The notes beneath the pieces are model-generated. The model saw only the letters and a list, made by a program, of their open reading frames with translations, had not been told where the DNA came from and made no database searches. A stretch of DNA of 64,000 bases from Lysobacter sp. GX 14042 (GTDB taxonomy: Bacteria > Pseudomonadota > Gammaproteobacteria > Xanthomonadales > Xanthomonadaceae): assembly GCF_021390425.1 (NCBI RefSeq), contig NZ_JAJUWY010000005.1, forward strand, positions 1-64,000, read 5' to 3'. Positions 37,270 to 45,607 of the stretch are shown one piece after another. The first letter of the stretch is position 1. The number at the start of each line of letters is the position of its first letter. The position numbers were made by a program, and so were the translations under genes.

Positions 37270-38135
37270 TCCACGCGCTGCAGGTGCCGGTAGAGGCCGG
37301 CGACCACCGCTGGGAGTTGCTGGCGCGGGTGCCGCAGGCGCCGGTCGCGCGCCTGCTGTGGCTGCCGGCGCTCGGGGTGGCCGCCCGGCACTACCTGCCA
37401 TTGGCCGAGGCACTGGCGGCGCAGGGCATCGCGGTGTTCCTGCACGAGTGGCGCGGCCACGGCAGCAGCAACCGGCGCGCCGGCCACGATTGCGACTGGG
37501 GCTACCGCGAACTGCTGGAGTTCGACCTGCCCGCCAGCGAGGCGGCCATGGCCCGCGCGGTGCCGGGAACCACCCCGACGGCGCTCGGTGGCCACAGCCT
37601 CGGCGGACAGCTCGCCTGCTGCCGGCTGGCGCTGGCCCCCGGTGTCGCCGGCCGGCTGTGGCTGGTCGCCAGTGGGGCGCCGTACTGGCGCGCGTTCCCG
37701 GCGCCCACCCGCTGGTGGCTGCCCCTGGCCTACCGCTTCCTGCCCTGGCTGGCCAATCGCAACGGTGCCCTGCCCGGCCGCCGGATCGGCTTTGGTGGCC
37801 GCGAGGCGCGCGGGCTGATCAACGACTGGGCGCACAGCGCAGTCGGCGGACGCTATGCCGCGCGCGGACTGGCGGTGGACCTGGAGGCCGCGCTGGCGCG
37901 GCTGCAGGTGGACGTCCGGGCGCTGGTGCTGAGCGCCGACTGGCTCGCGCCGCGCGGCTCGCTCGAGTACCTGCTGGGCAGGATGCCGCGCGCCGCCGCC
38001 TCGATCCAGGTGCTGGACACGTCCGCACTCGGGGTGCGCGCCGACCACTTCCAGTGGATGACGCACCCGGCGGCGGTTGCCCGGGCGCTCGCCGCGGACG
38101 CCGGTCATCCACCCGCGATGGCTTCGGACACCTGA
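37266..38135 (+). CDS. Alpha/beta-hydrolase
   Basis: A 289-residue serine hydrolase of unknown substrate. The nucleophile elbow is GGHSLGGQLA (serine about residue 111), preceded by FLHEWRGHGSSNRRAGHD, and the likely catalytic histidine is in RADHFQWM near the C-terminus. The fold resembles hydrolase_4/monoglyceride-lipase-like proteins. GTG 37266 overlaps the thiD stop (GTGA), so it is translated together with thiD. Its last 31 bases overlap the end of the convergent galE gene. Confidence 0.85.
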   Translation: MIHALQVPVEAGDHRWELLARVPQAPVARLLWLPALGVAARHYLPLAEALAAQGIAVFLHEWRGHGSSNRRAGHDCDWGYRELLEFDLPASEAAMARAVPGTTPTALGGHSLGGQLACCRLALAPGVAGRLWLVASGAPYWRAFPAPTRWWLPLAYRFLPWLANRNGALPGRRIGFGGREARGLINDWAHSAVGGRYAARGLAVDLEAALARLQVDVRALVLSADWLAPRGSLEYLLGRMPRAAASIQVLDTSALGVRADHFQWMTHPAAVARALAADAGHPPAMASDT

Positions 38136-39199
38136 TCCGGCACCCGGCGCGAGGCGGTCGCGTGCGCGGCCGTGCCCGCCGCGGGCTCGTCGCCGTAGCC
38201 GTCCGGGTTCATCGATTGCCAGCGCCACGCGTCGCGGCACATCGCATCGATGTCGAGTTCCGCCTGCCAGCCCAGCAGTGACCGGGCCAGCGAAGGATCG
38301 GCATAGACCTCGGCGACATCACCGGCCCGCCGGGCGACGATCCGGTGGGGAATTTCGCGGCCGCTGGCGCGCCCGAAGGCGCGCACCAGTTGCAACACGC
38401 TGGTGCCGCGCCCGGTGCCCAGGTTGACCGTCGCGCTGCGCCGCTCGCGGAACAGGAAGTCCAGGGCGTCGGCGTGCGCCCGCGCCAGGTCCATGACGTG
38501 GATGTAGTCGCGCACCCCGGTGCCGTCCACGGTCGGCCAGTCGCCCCCGAACACCTCCAGCCGCTCGCGCCGGCCCACCGCCACCTGGCAGATGTAGGGC
38601 ATCAGGTTGCCGGGTATGCCGCCGGGATCCTCGCCGATCAGGCCGCTGGGATGCGCGCCGACCGGATTGAAGTAGCGCAGGTTGACTGCCTGGAAGCCGG
38701 GATCGTACGTGCACAGGTCGCCGATCAGCTGTTCCATCACCAGCTTGCTGCGCCCATACGGATTGCTCACCCGCAGCGCGGCGTCCTCGCATACCGGGAC
38801 CGTGTCGGGGTCGCCGTAGACGGTCGCCGACGAGCTGAACACCAGCCGTCCGACGCCCGCCGCGCGCATCGCCTGCAGCAGGTGGATGGTGCCGGCGATG
38901 TTGTTGTCGAAGTAGTCCAGTGGCCGCTCGCAGGACTCGCCCACCGCCTTGAGCGCGGCGAAATGGATCACCGCGTCGAAGCGTTCGCAGGCGAACAGCG
39001 CGGCGACCGCCCCCCGGTCGAGCAGGTCGACCCTATGGCACGCCGGCGCGTGGCCGAGGATCGCCTCCAGCCGCCCTTCCACCCGTGGCGAGCTGTTGAC
39101 GAAACTGTCGGCGATGACCAGTTCGTGGCCGCGCTCGGCAAGCACGGTGCAGGTGTGGCTGCCGATGAAGCCGGCGCCTCCGCAGACGAGGATCCGCAT
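38105..39199 (-). CDS. galE: UDP-glucose 4-epimerase
   Basis: A 364-residue NAD-dependent short-chain dehydrogenase. The Rossmann motif is CGGAGFIGSHT at residue 6, the catalytic YxxxK is NPYGRSKLVMEQ, and VFSSSATVYGDPDTVPV, NLRYFNPVGAHPSGLIGEDP and the C-terminal sugar-binding region fit GalE. It makes UDP-galactose, a likely precursor for the exopolysaccharide locus that begins on the other side of its promoter region. AAGGAG precedes ATG 39199. The C-terminal ~25 residues extend beyond the usual family end. Confidence 0.94.
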   Translation of the reverse strand: MRILVCGGAGFIGSHTCTVLAERGHELVIADSFVNSSPRVEGRLEAILGHAPACHRVDLLDRGAVAALFACERFDAVIHFAALKAVGESCERPLDYFDNNIAGTIHLLQAMRAAGVGRLVFSSSATVYGDPDTVPVCEDAALRVSNPYGRSKLVMEQLIGDLCTYDPGFQAVNLRYFNPVGAHPSGLIGEDPGGIPGNLMPYICQVAVGRRERLEVFGGDWPTVDGTGVRDYIHVMDLARAHADALDFLFRERRSATVNLGTGRGTSVLQLVRAFGRASGREIPHRIVARRAGDVAEVYADPSLARSLLGWQAELDIDAMCRDAWRWQSMNPDGYGDEPAAGTAAHATASRRVPDQVSEAIAGG

Positions 39200-39384
39200 C
39201 GGGTTCTCCTTGGCGACGGCGGCCGGAAGCGGCCGCGGGTACATCCACCAACGCGAAACCGCGGCAATGGCGGCTAGTGCCGGCGCGCGGCGGCGTGGCA
39301 CCGGGCCCACCCCGGCCGCCCTGACCGGCCCCGCGCGTGCTTGGCGTTGTTGGCTGTAACCGCAAACCCGCGAGAGCACCGCCC

Positions 39385-40005
39385 ATGCGCATCACCCGTC
39401 ACTTCCTCGCTCCGGTGCTGGCCGTGCTGCTTGCCGCCTGCGCTTCCTCCGGCGGCAACCCGGCGCCGCCGCCGGAGCAGAACCTGGCCGCGGTGTCCGA
39501 GTACCTGATCGGCGTGGACGACCTGGTCCAGGTCACCGTCTGGCGCAACCCGGAACTGGGCATCACCGCGCCGGTGCGGCCCGACGGGCGGATCTCGGTC
39601 CCGCTGGTCGGCGACGTGGTCGCCGGCGGGCGCACCCCGTCCGCGGTGGCGGCGGATATCCAGGAGCAGCTGGCGACCTACGTGCGCGAGCCGCAGGTGG
39701 CGGTGATCCTCACCGACCTGCGCAGCCATGAATACCTGGCCCGGGTGCGGGTCACCGGCGCGGTGCGCCAGCCGGTGTCGATCCCCTACCGGCAGGGCAT
39801 GACGGTGCTCGATGCGGTGCTCGCCGCCGGCGGCACCACCGAGTTCGCCGCCGCCGACCGCTCCGGCCTGTACCGCCGCGACGGTGACGAGGGCACCGCC
39901 ACCTACGCCGTGCGGCTGGACCGGATCCTGGCCGCCGGCGACCTGTCGACGAACTACACGGTCGCCCCCGGCGACATCATCACCGTGCCGGAGCGCACGT
40001 TCTGA
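39385..40005 (+). CDS. Exopolysaccharide export lipoprotein (Wza/EpsA type)
   Basis: A 206-residue lipoprotein (signal MRITRHFLAPVLAVLLAAC) with a polysaccharide export domain (about 45-125: YLIGVDDLVQVTVWRNPEL, RPDGRISVPLVGDVVAGG) and one SLBB domain (VTGAVRQPVSIPYRQGMTVLDAV). It is much shorter than E. coli Wza and matches the short export proteins of exosortase-A-associated loci. It forms or helps form the outer-membrane exit channel. It is first in a five-gene forward operon; the 185-base region to galE holds its promoter, which I could not define. Confidence 0.9.
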   Translation: MRITRHFLAPVLAVLLAACASSGGNPAPPPEQNLAAVSEYLIGVDDLVQVTVWRNPELGITAPVRPDGRISVPLVGDVVAGGRTPSAVAADIQEQLATYVREPQVAVILTDLRSHEYLARVRVTGAVRQPVSIPYRQGMTVLDAVLAAGGTTEFAAADRSGLYRRDGDEGTATYAVRLDRILAAGDLSTNYTVAPGDIITVPERTF

Positions 40006-41588
40006 TGTCCGCGCGCGCACTCCCCGATCCCGGCCGCCCCGCGGGCCGCGCCGCCGCCGGCGAGCTCACCCCCGGCGAGCTGCTGCCGATCCTGTTCAGG
40101 GAGGGCCGTGCCCGGCTGCTGTCGCTGGCCACGATCTTCACCGTCATCGCCCTGCTGACGCTGGTGGTCGGGCTGTTCGTCATCCCCCGCAACTACTCGA
40201 CGTCGGTGACGATCCTCGCCCAGGACAGCGACATCATCCAGCCGCTGCTGGAAGGCCGTGCGGTGCCCACCGGGGTCGCCGACCGGGCCGGCATGGCGCG
40301 GCAGATCCTCTACGGGCGCAAGGTACTCGACCACATCATGGAAGTGGGTGGCTGGAACCGGGAGGACCTCGGCCCGCTCGAGCGCGACCGGCTGGTGGAG
40401 GACATCCGCAAGCGCACCCTGATCACCAGCCCGCGCCCGGACCTGGTGGAGATCACCTACCGCGACAACGACCCCGAACGCGCGTTCCGGGTCACCGAAG
40501 CCTACGGCGACACCCTGATCACCGAGACCCTGGCGACCAAGGAGCGCGAGAGCCGCGAGGCCTACGAGTTCATCGACAGCCAGGTGCAGGGCTACCACCG
40601 CAAGCTGCTCGACGCGGAAAAGAACCTGCAGGAGTACCAGTCGCGCAACGTCGACGCCCAGCCGGGCAGTGCCACCGACGTCAACACCCGCATCGCCGCG
40701 CTGCGCACCCAGGTGGAGCAGACCCGGATGGCGCTGATGGAACAGGAGTCGCGTGAAGCCTCGATCGCCGCGCAGCTGTCGGGCGAGTCGGCGGTCTCGG
40801 CGGTCCAGACCCGAGAGAGCCTCTACCGTGGCCGGCTCATCGAGCTGGAGGCCGAGTACGACCGGCTGATGCTCAACTTCACCGAGCAGCACCCCGACGT
40901 GCTCCGGGTCCGCCACCAGATGGACGACGTCCGCCGCACGCTCGCCGAGCAGGCCCAGCGGCCATCGGGCGGGCGTTCGGCGATCGAGTCCGAGGAGGCG
41001 CGCGCCAACCCGCTGTACCAGGAGCTTCGCAGCCAGCTGGCGCAGGCCCGGCGCGAGGCCGCCGGCACCCGCTCGCGGCTGGGCGTGGCGACCTCGCTGC
41101 TGAGCGGAGAGCTGGACCGCAGCCGGCGCATCGCCGCATCCGAAGGCGCGCTGGCCGAACTGACCCGCGACTACGAGGTCAACCGCGAGATCTACCAGGA
41201 CCTGCTGCGCCGGCGCGAGAACGCCCGTGTCTCGATGGGCCTGGATCAGGAGAACCGCGGCCTGACCCTGCGCGTGCAGGATCCGGCGGTCATGCCCCTG
41301 CGTCCTTCCGGCCTGCGCTTCATGCACATCGCCGCCGCCGGACTGCTGCTCGCACTGGCGCTGCCGCTGGGGCTGGTATTCCTGGTGGCGCGCTTCGATC
41401 CGCGCATCCGTTCCGCCCACCTGATCGAGAAGCACGGCCGGCTGCCGCTGCTGACCACCATTCCCGCCTACCCCACTCCCCGCGAACGCCGGCGCAAGCT
41501 GGCGGCGATCGCGGCCAGCCTGGCGATGGTCGGCGGCGTGGGGCTGGTCTACGGCCTGACCTACGCCTACAAACTGGTGTCCGCATGA
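40005..41588 (+). CDS. Polysaccharide chain-length determinant (Wzz type)
   Basis: A 527-residue inner-membrane protein. Hydrophobic segments lie near residues 40-62 and 445-470, with a third near the C-terminus (about 495-520). Between them is a long periplasmic coiled coil (about 165-420) typical of PCP/GNVR proteins, including RIAALRTQVEQTR and AELTRDYEVNREIYQDLLRRRENARVS in parts. It controls polymer length and couples to an ATPase partner. The ATG overlaps the export gene stop (TGATG). The ATPase-like gene follows with a four-base overlap. Confidence 0.92.
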   Translation: MSARALPDPGRPAGRAAAGELTPGELLPILFREGRARLLSLATIFTVIALLTLVVGLFVIPRNYSTSVTILAQDSDIIQPLLEGRAVPTGVADRAGMARQILYGRKVLDHIMEVGGWNREDLGPLERDRLVEDIRKRTLITSPRPDLVEITYRDNDPERAFRVTEAYGDTLITETLATKERESREAYEFIDSQVQGYHRKLLDAEKNLQEYQSRNVDAQPGSATDVNTRIAALRTQVEQTRMALMEQESREASIAAQLSGESAVSAVQTRESLYRGRLIELEAEYDRLMLNFTEQHPDVLRVRHQMDDVRRTLAEQAQRPSGGRSAIESEEARANPLYQELRSQLAQARREAAGTRSRLGVATSLLSGELDRSRRIAASEGALAELTRDYEVNREIYQDLLRRRENARVSMGLDQENRGLTLRVQDPAVMPLRPSGLRFMHIAAAGLLLALALPLGLVFLVARFDPRIRSAHLIEKHGRLPLLTTIPAYPTPRERRRKLAAIAASLAMVGGVGLVYGLTYAYKLVSA

Positions 41589-42349
41589 ACTCCGCAACCC
41601 TGCTCGACAACCCGGCCGACCGGCGTGCCACCGAAGGCGGCCACCAGGCCCGCGGCCTGGACGTGCCGCTGCCGGTGCCGGTGCCCGCGCCCCCGGCACT
41701 CACCCCGCGCTCGCTGGAGGAACGGCGACTGATCCACCGCCACGACGGAGTGCGCGTCCAGGCCGACGCCTTTCGCGACCTGCGCACCCGGTTGCTGACC
41801 CTCGGCGGCAGCGGCAACTTCGTCACCCTGGTCGCGCCGGTCGGCCACGGCTGCGGTGGCAGCTTCGTCGCCCGCAACCTGGCGCTGGCATTCGCCTTCG
41901 ACGAAACCAAGACCGCCACCCTGGTCGACTGCGACGCCCTGCACCCCAGCCAGCACACTGCACTGGGCACCGGCCGGACCGGGCGCGGGCTGATGGACTA
42001 CCTGGACGGCAGCGTGCAGGACGTCCAGGCGATCCAGTACCCGACCGGCATACCGCGCCTGCAGCTGATCCCAAATGGCAGCGTGCGCGAGATCGCCGGT
42101 GAGTACTTCACCTCCAGCCGCGCACGCACGATGATCGACTCGCTGCGCGGCAGCAGTCCGGGGCGCTACATCATCCTCGACGGCCCTTCGGTGCTGAACT
42201 CGCCCGATGCGCGCATCCTGTCCGACCTCGCCGATCTGGTGGTGCTGGTGGCCGGCTACGGCAAGGTCACCCTGGATGCCATCGACAAGGCAGCCGCCAA
42301 CTTCGACCCGCCAAAGCTCGCCGGGATCGTCTTCAACGACATCCATTGA
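41585..42349 (+). CDS. BY-kinase-like ATPase with degenerate Walker A
   Basis: A 254-residue protein related to bacterial tyrosine autokinases (CpsD/CapB/Wzc ATPase domain). Aligned with that family, the Walker A motif reads GHGCGGSF (about 87-94), with glycine 92 where the invariant lysine should be and phenylalanine where Thr/Ser is usual. Walker A' (TLVDCDALHP) and Walker B (YIILDGPSVL) are kept. There is no C-terminal tyrosine cluster. It probably cannot hydrolyse ATP normally and may act as a structural or regulatory partner of the Wzz protein, with which it overlaps by four bases. Confidence 0.85.
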   Translation: MNSATLLDNPADRRATEGGHQARGLDVPLPVPVPAPPALTPRSLEERRLIHRHDGVRVQADAFRDLRTRLLTLGGSGNFVTLVAPVGHGCGGSFVARNLALAFAFDETKTATLVDCDALHPSQHTALGTGRTGRGLMDYLDGSVQDVQAIQYPTGIPRLQLIPNGSVREIAGEYFTSSRARTMIDSLRGSSPGRYIILDGPSVLNSPDARILSDLADLVVLVAGYGKVTLDAIDKAAANFDPPKLAGIVFNDIH

Positions 42350-42372
42350 GCCGGGCCTGCGGAGGGGATGCG

Positions 42373-43674
42373 ATGGCCAAGGCAATGATCCGGACCGCGA
42401 TGCTGTGCGCGGCGATCGCCACGCCGGCACAGGCGGCGCGGGTGGACTACGTGGTCGATGGCGGCGTGGAACACGACGACAACGCCCGCCTCACCGCCGC
42501 CGATCCGGTGAGCCAGCGGATCTGGCGCGCCGGGTTGGGCTTCCTCGCCACCCAGGAAAGCTCCACGGTGCAGGCGCGGCTGGCCGGCCGGGCGGACTAC
42601 CGCGACTACCAGGATCCGATGTACTCCGATTCGGTCGAGGGGATCCTCTCGGGTCATCTCAACTGGGTCCTGCTTCCCGGCCGGCTGGACTTCACCGTGG
42701 AGGACGAACTGGAGCTGCAGCCGGTCGACCGTTTCGCGCCCGACTCCCCGGACAACCGCCAGCAGGTCAACGTGCTCTCGCTGGGACCGAACTTCATGTT
42801 CAGGCTCGGGCCCTCGGTCGACGGGCGGGTGGAGGTGCGCTACATCGACACCGATGCCGAGGTGACCGAGGAGTTCAACTCCACCCGGCACGGTGCCGCC
42901 CTGCGCCTGGCGCGGGCCCTCGGGTCGGGCGCCAGCCTCTCGTTCAATGGCCAGTGGCAGGACGTGGACTACGACGATGAACGGGCGGCCCGCGATCACG
43001 AACGCGGCGACCTGTACGCCCGCTACGAGCGCGACTTCCATCGTGCCCGGGTGGCGATCGACGCGGGCTGGTCGCAGGTGGACTACGCCGATGGCGGCCG
43101 CCACCGCGACCCGTTGTTGCGCGGTGAACTGGGCTGGCAGGCGGGACCGCGCAGCCGGCTGTCGCTGGTGGCGGTGCGCCAGTTCTCCGACGCCGCCGAG
43201 GCCGCCCTCGCCAGCAGCGAATCCACCACCACCACCACCATCCCCGGCACGGTGCTGGTGGACGACGCCCGGATCAATCCGGCGGTGTACGCAGAGCACC
43301 GGGTCACCGCCGGCTACCACTACACCGGCGAGCGCGCCGCGCTGCGGCTGGAGCCGTATGCCCAGCGCATCGACTACCTCGACGACGCGGAAACCGACGA
43401 GAAGTCGCGCGGCGTGCTGCTGGGGTTCGACTACCGCCTGCGCCCGACCGTGGAGCTGTCGGCGTGGGCCGACATGCAGCGCGTCGAGTACGCCGCCCCG
43501 GAGATGCGCAACAACACCTGGCGGCTGGGCATGGCCCTGGAGAAGTACTGGACCCGGCACTGGAGCACCTCGCTGGGGTACTACCGGTATACGCGCGAGA
43601 ACGCCCTGCCCGGCACCGATGTCGACCAGAACGTCTGGTACCTGAGCGTGGCCTACCGGAACCGACCGCTGTGA
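42373..43674 (+). CDS. Exopolysaccharide-locus outer-membrane beta-barrel
   Basis: A 433-residue secreted protein with a signal peptide (AIATPAQAA cleavage region) and many alternating amphipathic strands rich in Tyr, Arg and Asp (for example ARLAGRADYRDYQDP and WSTSLGYYRYTREN), ending like an outer-membrane strand. It resembles EpsL/TIGR03016-type outer-membrane proteins of exosortase-associated polysaccharide loci. It may assist export through or secretion near the Wza channel. GGAGGGG at 42361-42367 selects ATG 42373. Confidence 0.82.
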   Translation: MAKAMIRTAMLCAAIATPAQAARVDYVVDGGVEHDDNARLTAADPVSQRIWRAGLGFLATQESSTVQARLAGRADYRDYQDPMYSDSVEGILSGHLNWVLLPGRLDFTVEDELELQPVDRFAPDSPDNRQQVNVLSLGPNFMFRLGPSVDGRVEVRYIDTDAEVTEEFNSTRHGAALRLARALGSGASLSFNGQWQDVDYDDERAARDHERGDLYARYERDFHRARVAIDAGWSQVDYADGGRHRDPLLRGELGWQAGPRSRLSLVAVRQFSDAAEAALASSESTTTTTIPGTVLVDDARINPAVYAEHRVTAGYHYTGERAALRLEPYAQRIDYLDDAETDEKSRGVLLGFDYRLRPTVELSAWADMQRVEYAAPEMRNNTWRLGMALEKYWTRHWSTSLGYYRYTRENALPGTDVDQNVWYLSVAYRNRPL

Positions 43675-44453
43675 ACCGGCTGTCGGAACTGCGCCACTGG
43701 GCCCGCTGTTCGCCGCACCCGGCGGCCGCGCTGCTGCGGGGGCTGCGCCACCGTGCCCGCGGCTGGACCCTGCCGGCGCCGCGGCTGCTGGTCCGGCCGT
43801 ACCTGTGGGTGTTCCTCGCGTTGCGCGGCACGGTGTTCTTCCTGCGCCGGGTGCTGGTGGCCGAGCCGCTGCTGAAGGCCTACTGCACGCGCGTGGGCAG
43901 GGGGGTGACCGCCGGCGTGCACGTGCCGTGGGTGCAGGGCAACGGCGAGCTTGTGCTCGGCGACCACGTCCACATCAGCGGCAAGCTGGGCGTCACCTTC
44001 GCCGCCAGCTTCTGTGCCCGGCCGCGACTGGAGATCGGCGATTACAGCGACATCGCCCACGACACCCGCTTCGTGGTCGGCCGCGAAATCCGCATCGGGC
44101 GCCACGTGCAGATCGCCGGCGGGGTGACCCTCCGCGATTCCGGCGGCCATCCCGCCGACCCGGCGCGCCGCCAGTCCGGCGCCGCGCCCGACCCGGCCGA
44201 CGTGCGGCCGGTGGTGGTGCACGACAACGTGTGGATCGGATCGGGCGCACTGCTGCTGCCCGGCAGCTGCATCGGCGAGGGCGCGATCGTGTCCGCCCAC
44301 GCGGTGGTGTCCGGCAACGTCGCCCCCTACACCATCGTCGCCGGCAACCCGGCGCGGCGGATCGGCAACGTCCCGCCGCCGGAGCCTCAGACCAGCGCCT
44401 CCCGCACCTCGGGATGGCTGAGGAAACCCCGCGGGCTGGCGCTGCGGCCATAG
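43671..44453 (+). CDS. Left-handed beta-helix (hexapeptide) acyltransferase
   Basis: A 260-residue acyltransferase. The hexapeptide repeats run from about residue 95 (LVLGDHVHISGKLGVTF, IGDYSDIAHDTRFVVG, IGRHVQIAGGVTLRD) to VWIGSGALLLPGSCIGEGAIVSAHAVVSGNVAPYTIVAGNPARRIG in parts, which is the WcaF/CatB-like end. A likely role is O-acetylation of a sugar in the polymer. GTG 43671 overlaps the barrel gene stop. The final 22 codons overlap the end of the convergent decarboxylase gene by 67 bases, more than usual. Confidence 0.87.
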   Translation: MNRLSELRHWARCSPHPAAALLRGLRHRARGWTLPAPRLLVRPYLWVFLALRGTVFFLRRVLVAEPLLKAYCTRVGRGVTAGVHVPWVQGNGELVLGDHVHISGKLGVTFAASFCARPRLEIGDYSDIAHDTRFVVGREIRIGRHVQIAGGVTLRDSGGHPADPARRQSGAAPDPADVRPVVVHDNVWIGSGALLLPGSCIGEGAIVSAHAVVSGNVAPYTIVAGNPARRIGNVPPPEPQTSASRTSGWLRKPRGLALRP

Positions 44454-45607
44454 GCACCGGACTGGAACACGGCCACCAGGTCGCCCTCCGCGGCCACCCC
44501 CAGCTCCATCCGGTCGCCGAGCAGGTCCAGCGGCGTGCACAGCGGTCCGACCACGCTCGCCGGCTCGCGCGCGCCGGGGCGGCCGTTCACCATCAGCGGA
44601 TAGTTGCGCCGGATCACCTGGCCGAAGTTGCCCGAGGCCGCGAGGTGGTGGTGCATGCCGCCATCGACCACCAGGAACACCTGGCCACGCGAATGCTTGC
44701 GGTCGACCACCCGGCAGACATACAGCCCCGCCTCGCCGACCAGGTAGCGGCCGAGCTCGACCACCATGTGCGCGTCCGGGAAATCCCCGCGCATGCGCGC
44801 GGCCAGCGCGGCCAGGTTGTCGGCCACCGGCCCCGGCTCCAGCGGCAGGTCGCCCGGGGCGTAAGGGATCCCGAACCCGCCGCCCAGGTTCAGGCTGCGC
44901 AGCGGCGCCGGCAACAGGTCCTGCCACTGCAGCGCCAGCTCGTAGCTGCGCTGCTGGGCTTCGACGATCGCCGCGTGGCGCAGGTTCTGCGAGCCGGCGA
45001 ACATGTGGAAACCCTCGAACCGCAGGCCGGCGGCGCTGATCGCGCGCAGCGCCTCGGGAACCTGCTCGGCATCGATGCCGAACTGGCGCGCGCCGCCGCT
45101 CATCTTCATCCCCGACGCCTTCAGCTCGAACGGCAGGTTGACCCGCACGGCGACCCGCGCCGGCCTGCCATCCGCCTCGCTGGCCCGCGCCAGCGGGCCG
45201 ATCTCGCGGAACGACTCGATGTTGACCAGGATGCCGGCGGCCTGCGCCTGCTCCAGTTCCGCATCGGATTTTCCCGGGCCGGCGAAGCTGATGTCCGCGG
45301 CCGCCATCCCGGCGTCGAGCGCCACCCGCAGCTCGCCGGCGGACGCCACGTCGATGCCGTCGACCAGGCCGGCCATGTGGCCGACCAGCGCCGGCATCGG
45401 GTTGGCCTTCATTGCGTAATGCAGCAGTACCCGGCGCGGCAGCATCGCGCGCAGGCCCGCGACGCGCGCGGAGATCCGCCCGCGGTCGTACAGGTAGCAC
45501 GGCGTGCCGCCGACCGCGGCGACCACGCGCGAGAGCGGTTCACCGCCAACCAGCAGCTCGCCGGCCTGGTCGGTCGGCCACCCGTCGGTTCCGGGCACGA
45601 GGGTCAT
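44387..45607 (-). CDS. PLP-dependent decarboxylase, exosortase-A-associated type
   Basis: A 406-residue fold-type III PLP enzyme related to diaminopimelate and ornithine decarboxylases. The PLP lysine is Lys67 in LLHYAMKANP; other conserved parts are DVASAGEL, SFAGPGKSDAELEQA, FHMFAGSQN, LNLGGGFGIPY, ELGRYLVGEAG, VVDGGMHHHL and GPLCTPLDLLG. It closely fits the decarboxylase subgroup tied to exosortase-A loci (TIGR03099, from memory), whose substrate is unknown. It is the last gene of a reverse run coupled by four-base overlaps with an AMP ligase, NadE-like and acyltransferase genes. Confidence 0.88.
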   Translation of the reverse strand: MTLVPGTDGWPTDQAGELLVGGEPLSRVVAAVGGTPCYLYDRGRISARVAGLRAMLPRRVLLHYAMKANPMPALVGHMAGLVDGIDVASAGELRVALDAGMAAADISFAGPGKSDAELEQAQAAGILVNIESFREIGPLARASEADGRPARVAVRVNLPFELKASGMKMSGGARQFGIDAEQVPEALRAISAAGLRFEGFHMFAGSQNLRHAAIVEAQQRSYELALQWQDLLPAPLRSLNLGGGFGIPYAPGDLPLEPGPVADNLAALAARMRGDFPDAHMVVELGRYLVGEAGLYVCRVVDRKHSRGQVFLVVDGGMHHHLAASGNFGQVIRRNYPLMVNGRPGAREPASVVGPLCTPLDLLGDRMELGVAAEGDLVAVFQSGAYGRSASPRGFLSHPEVREALV

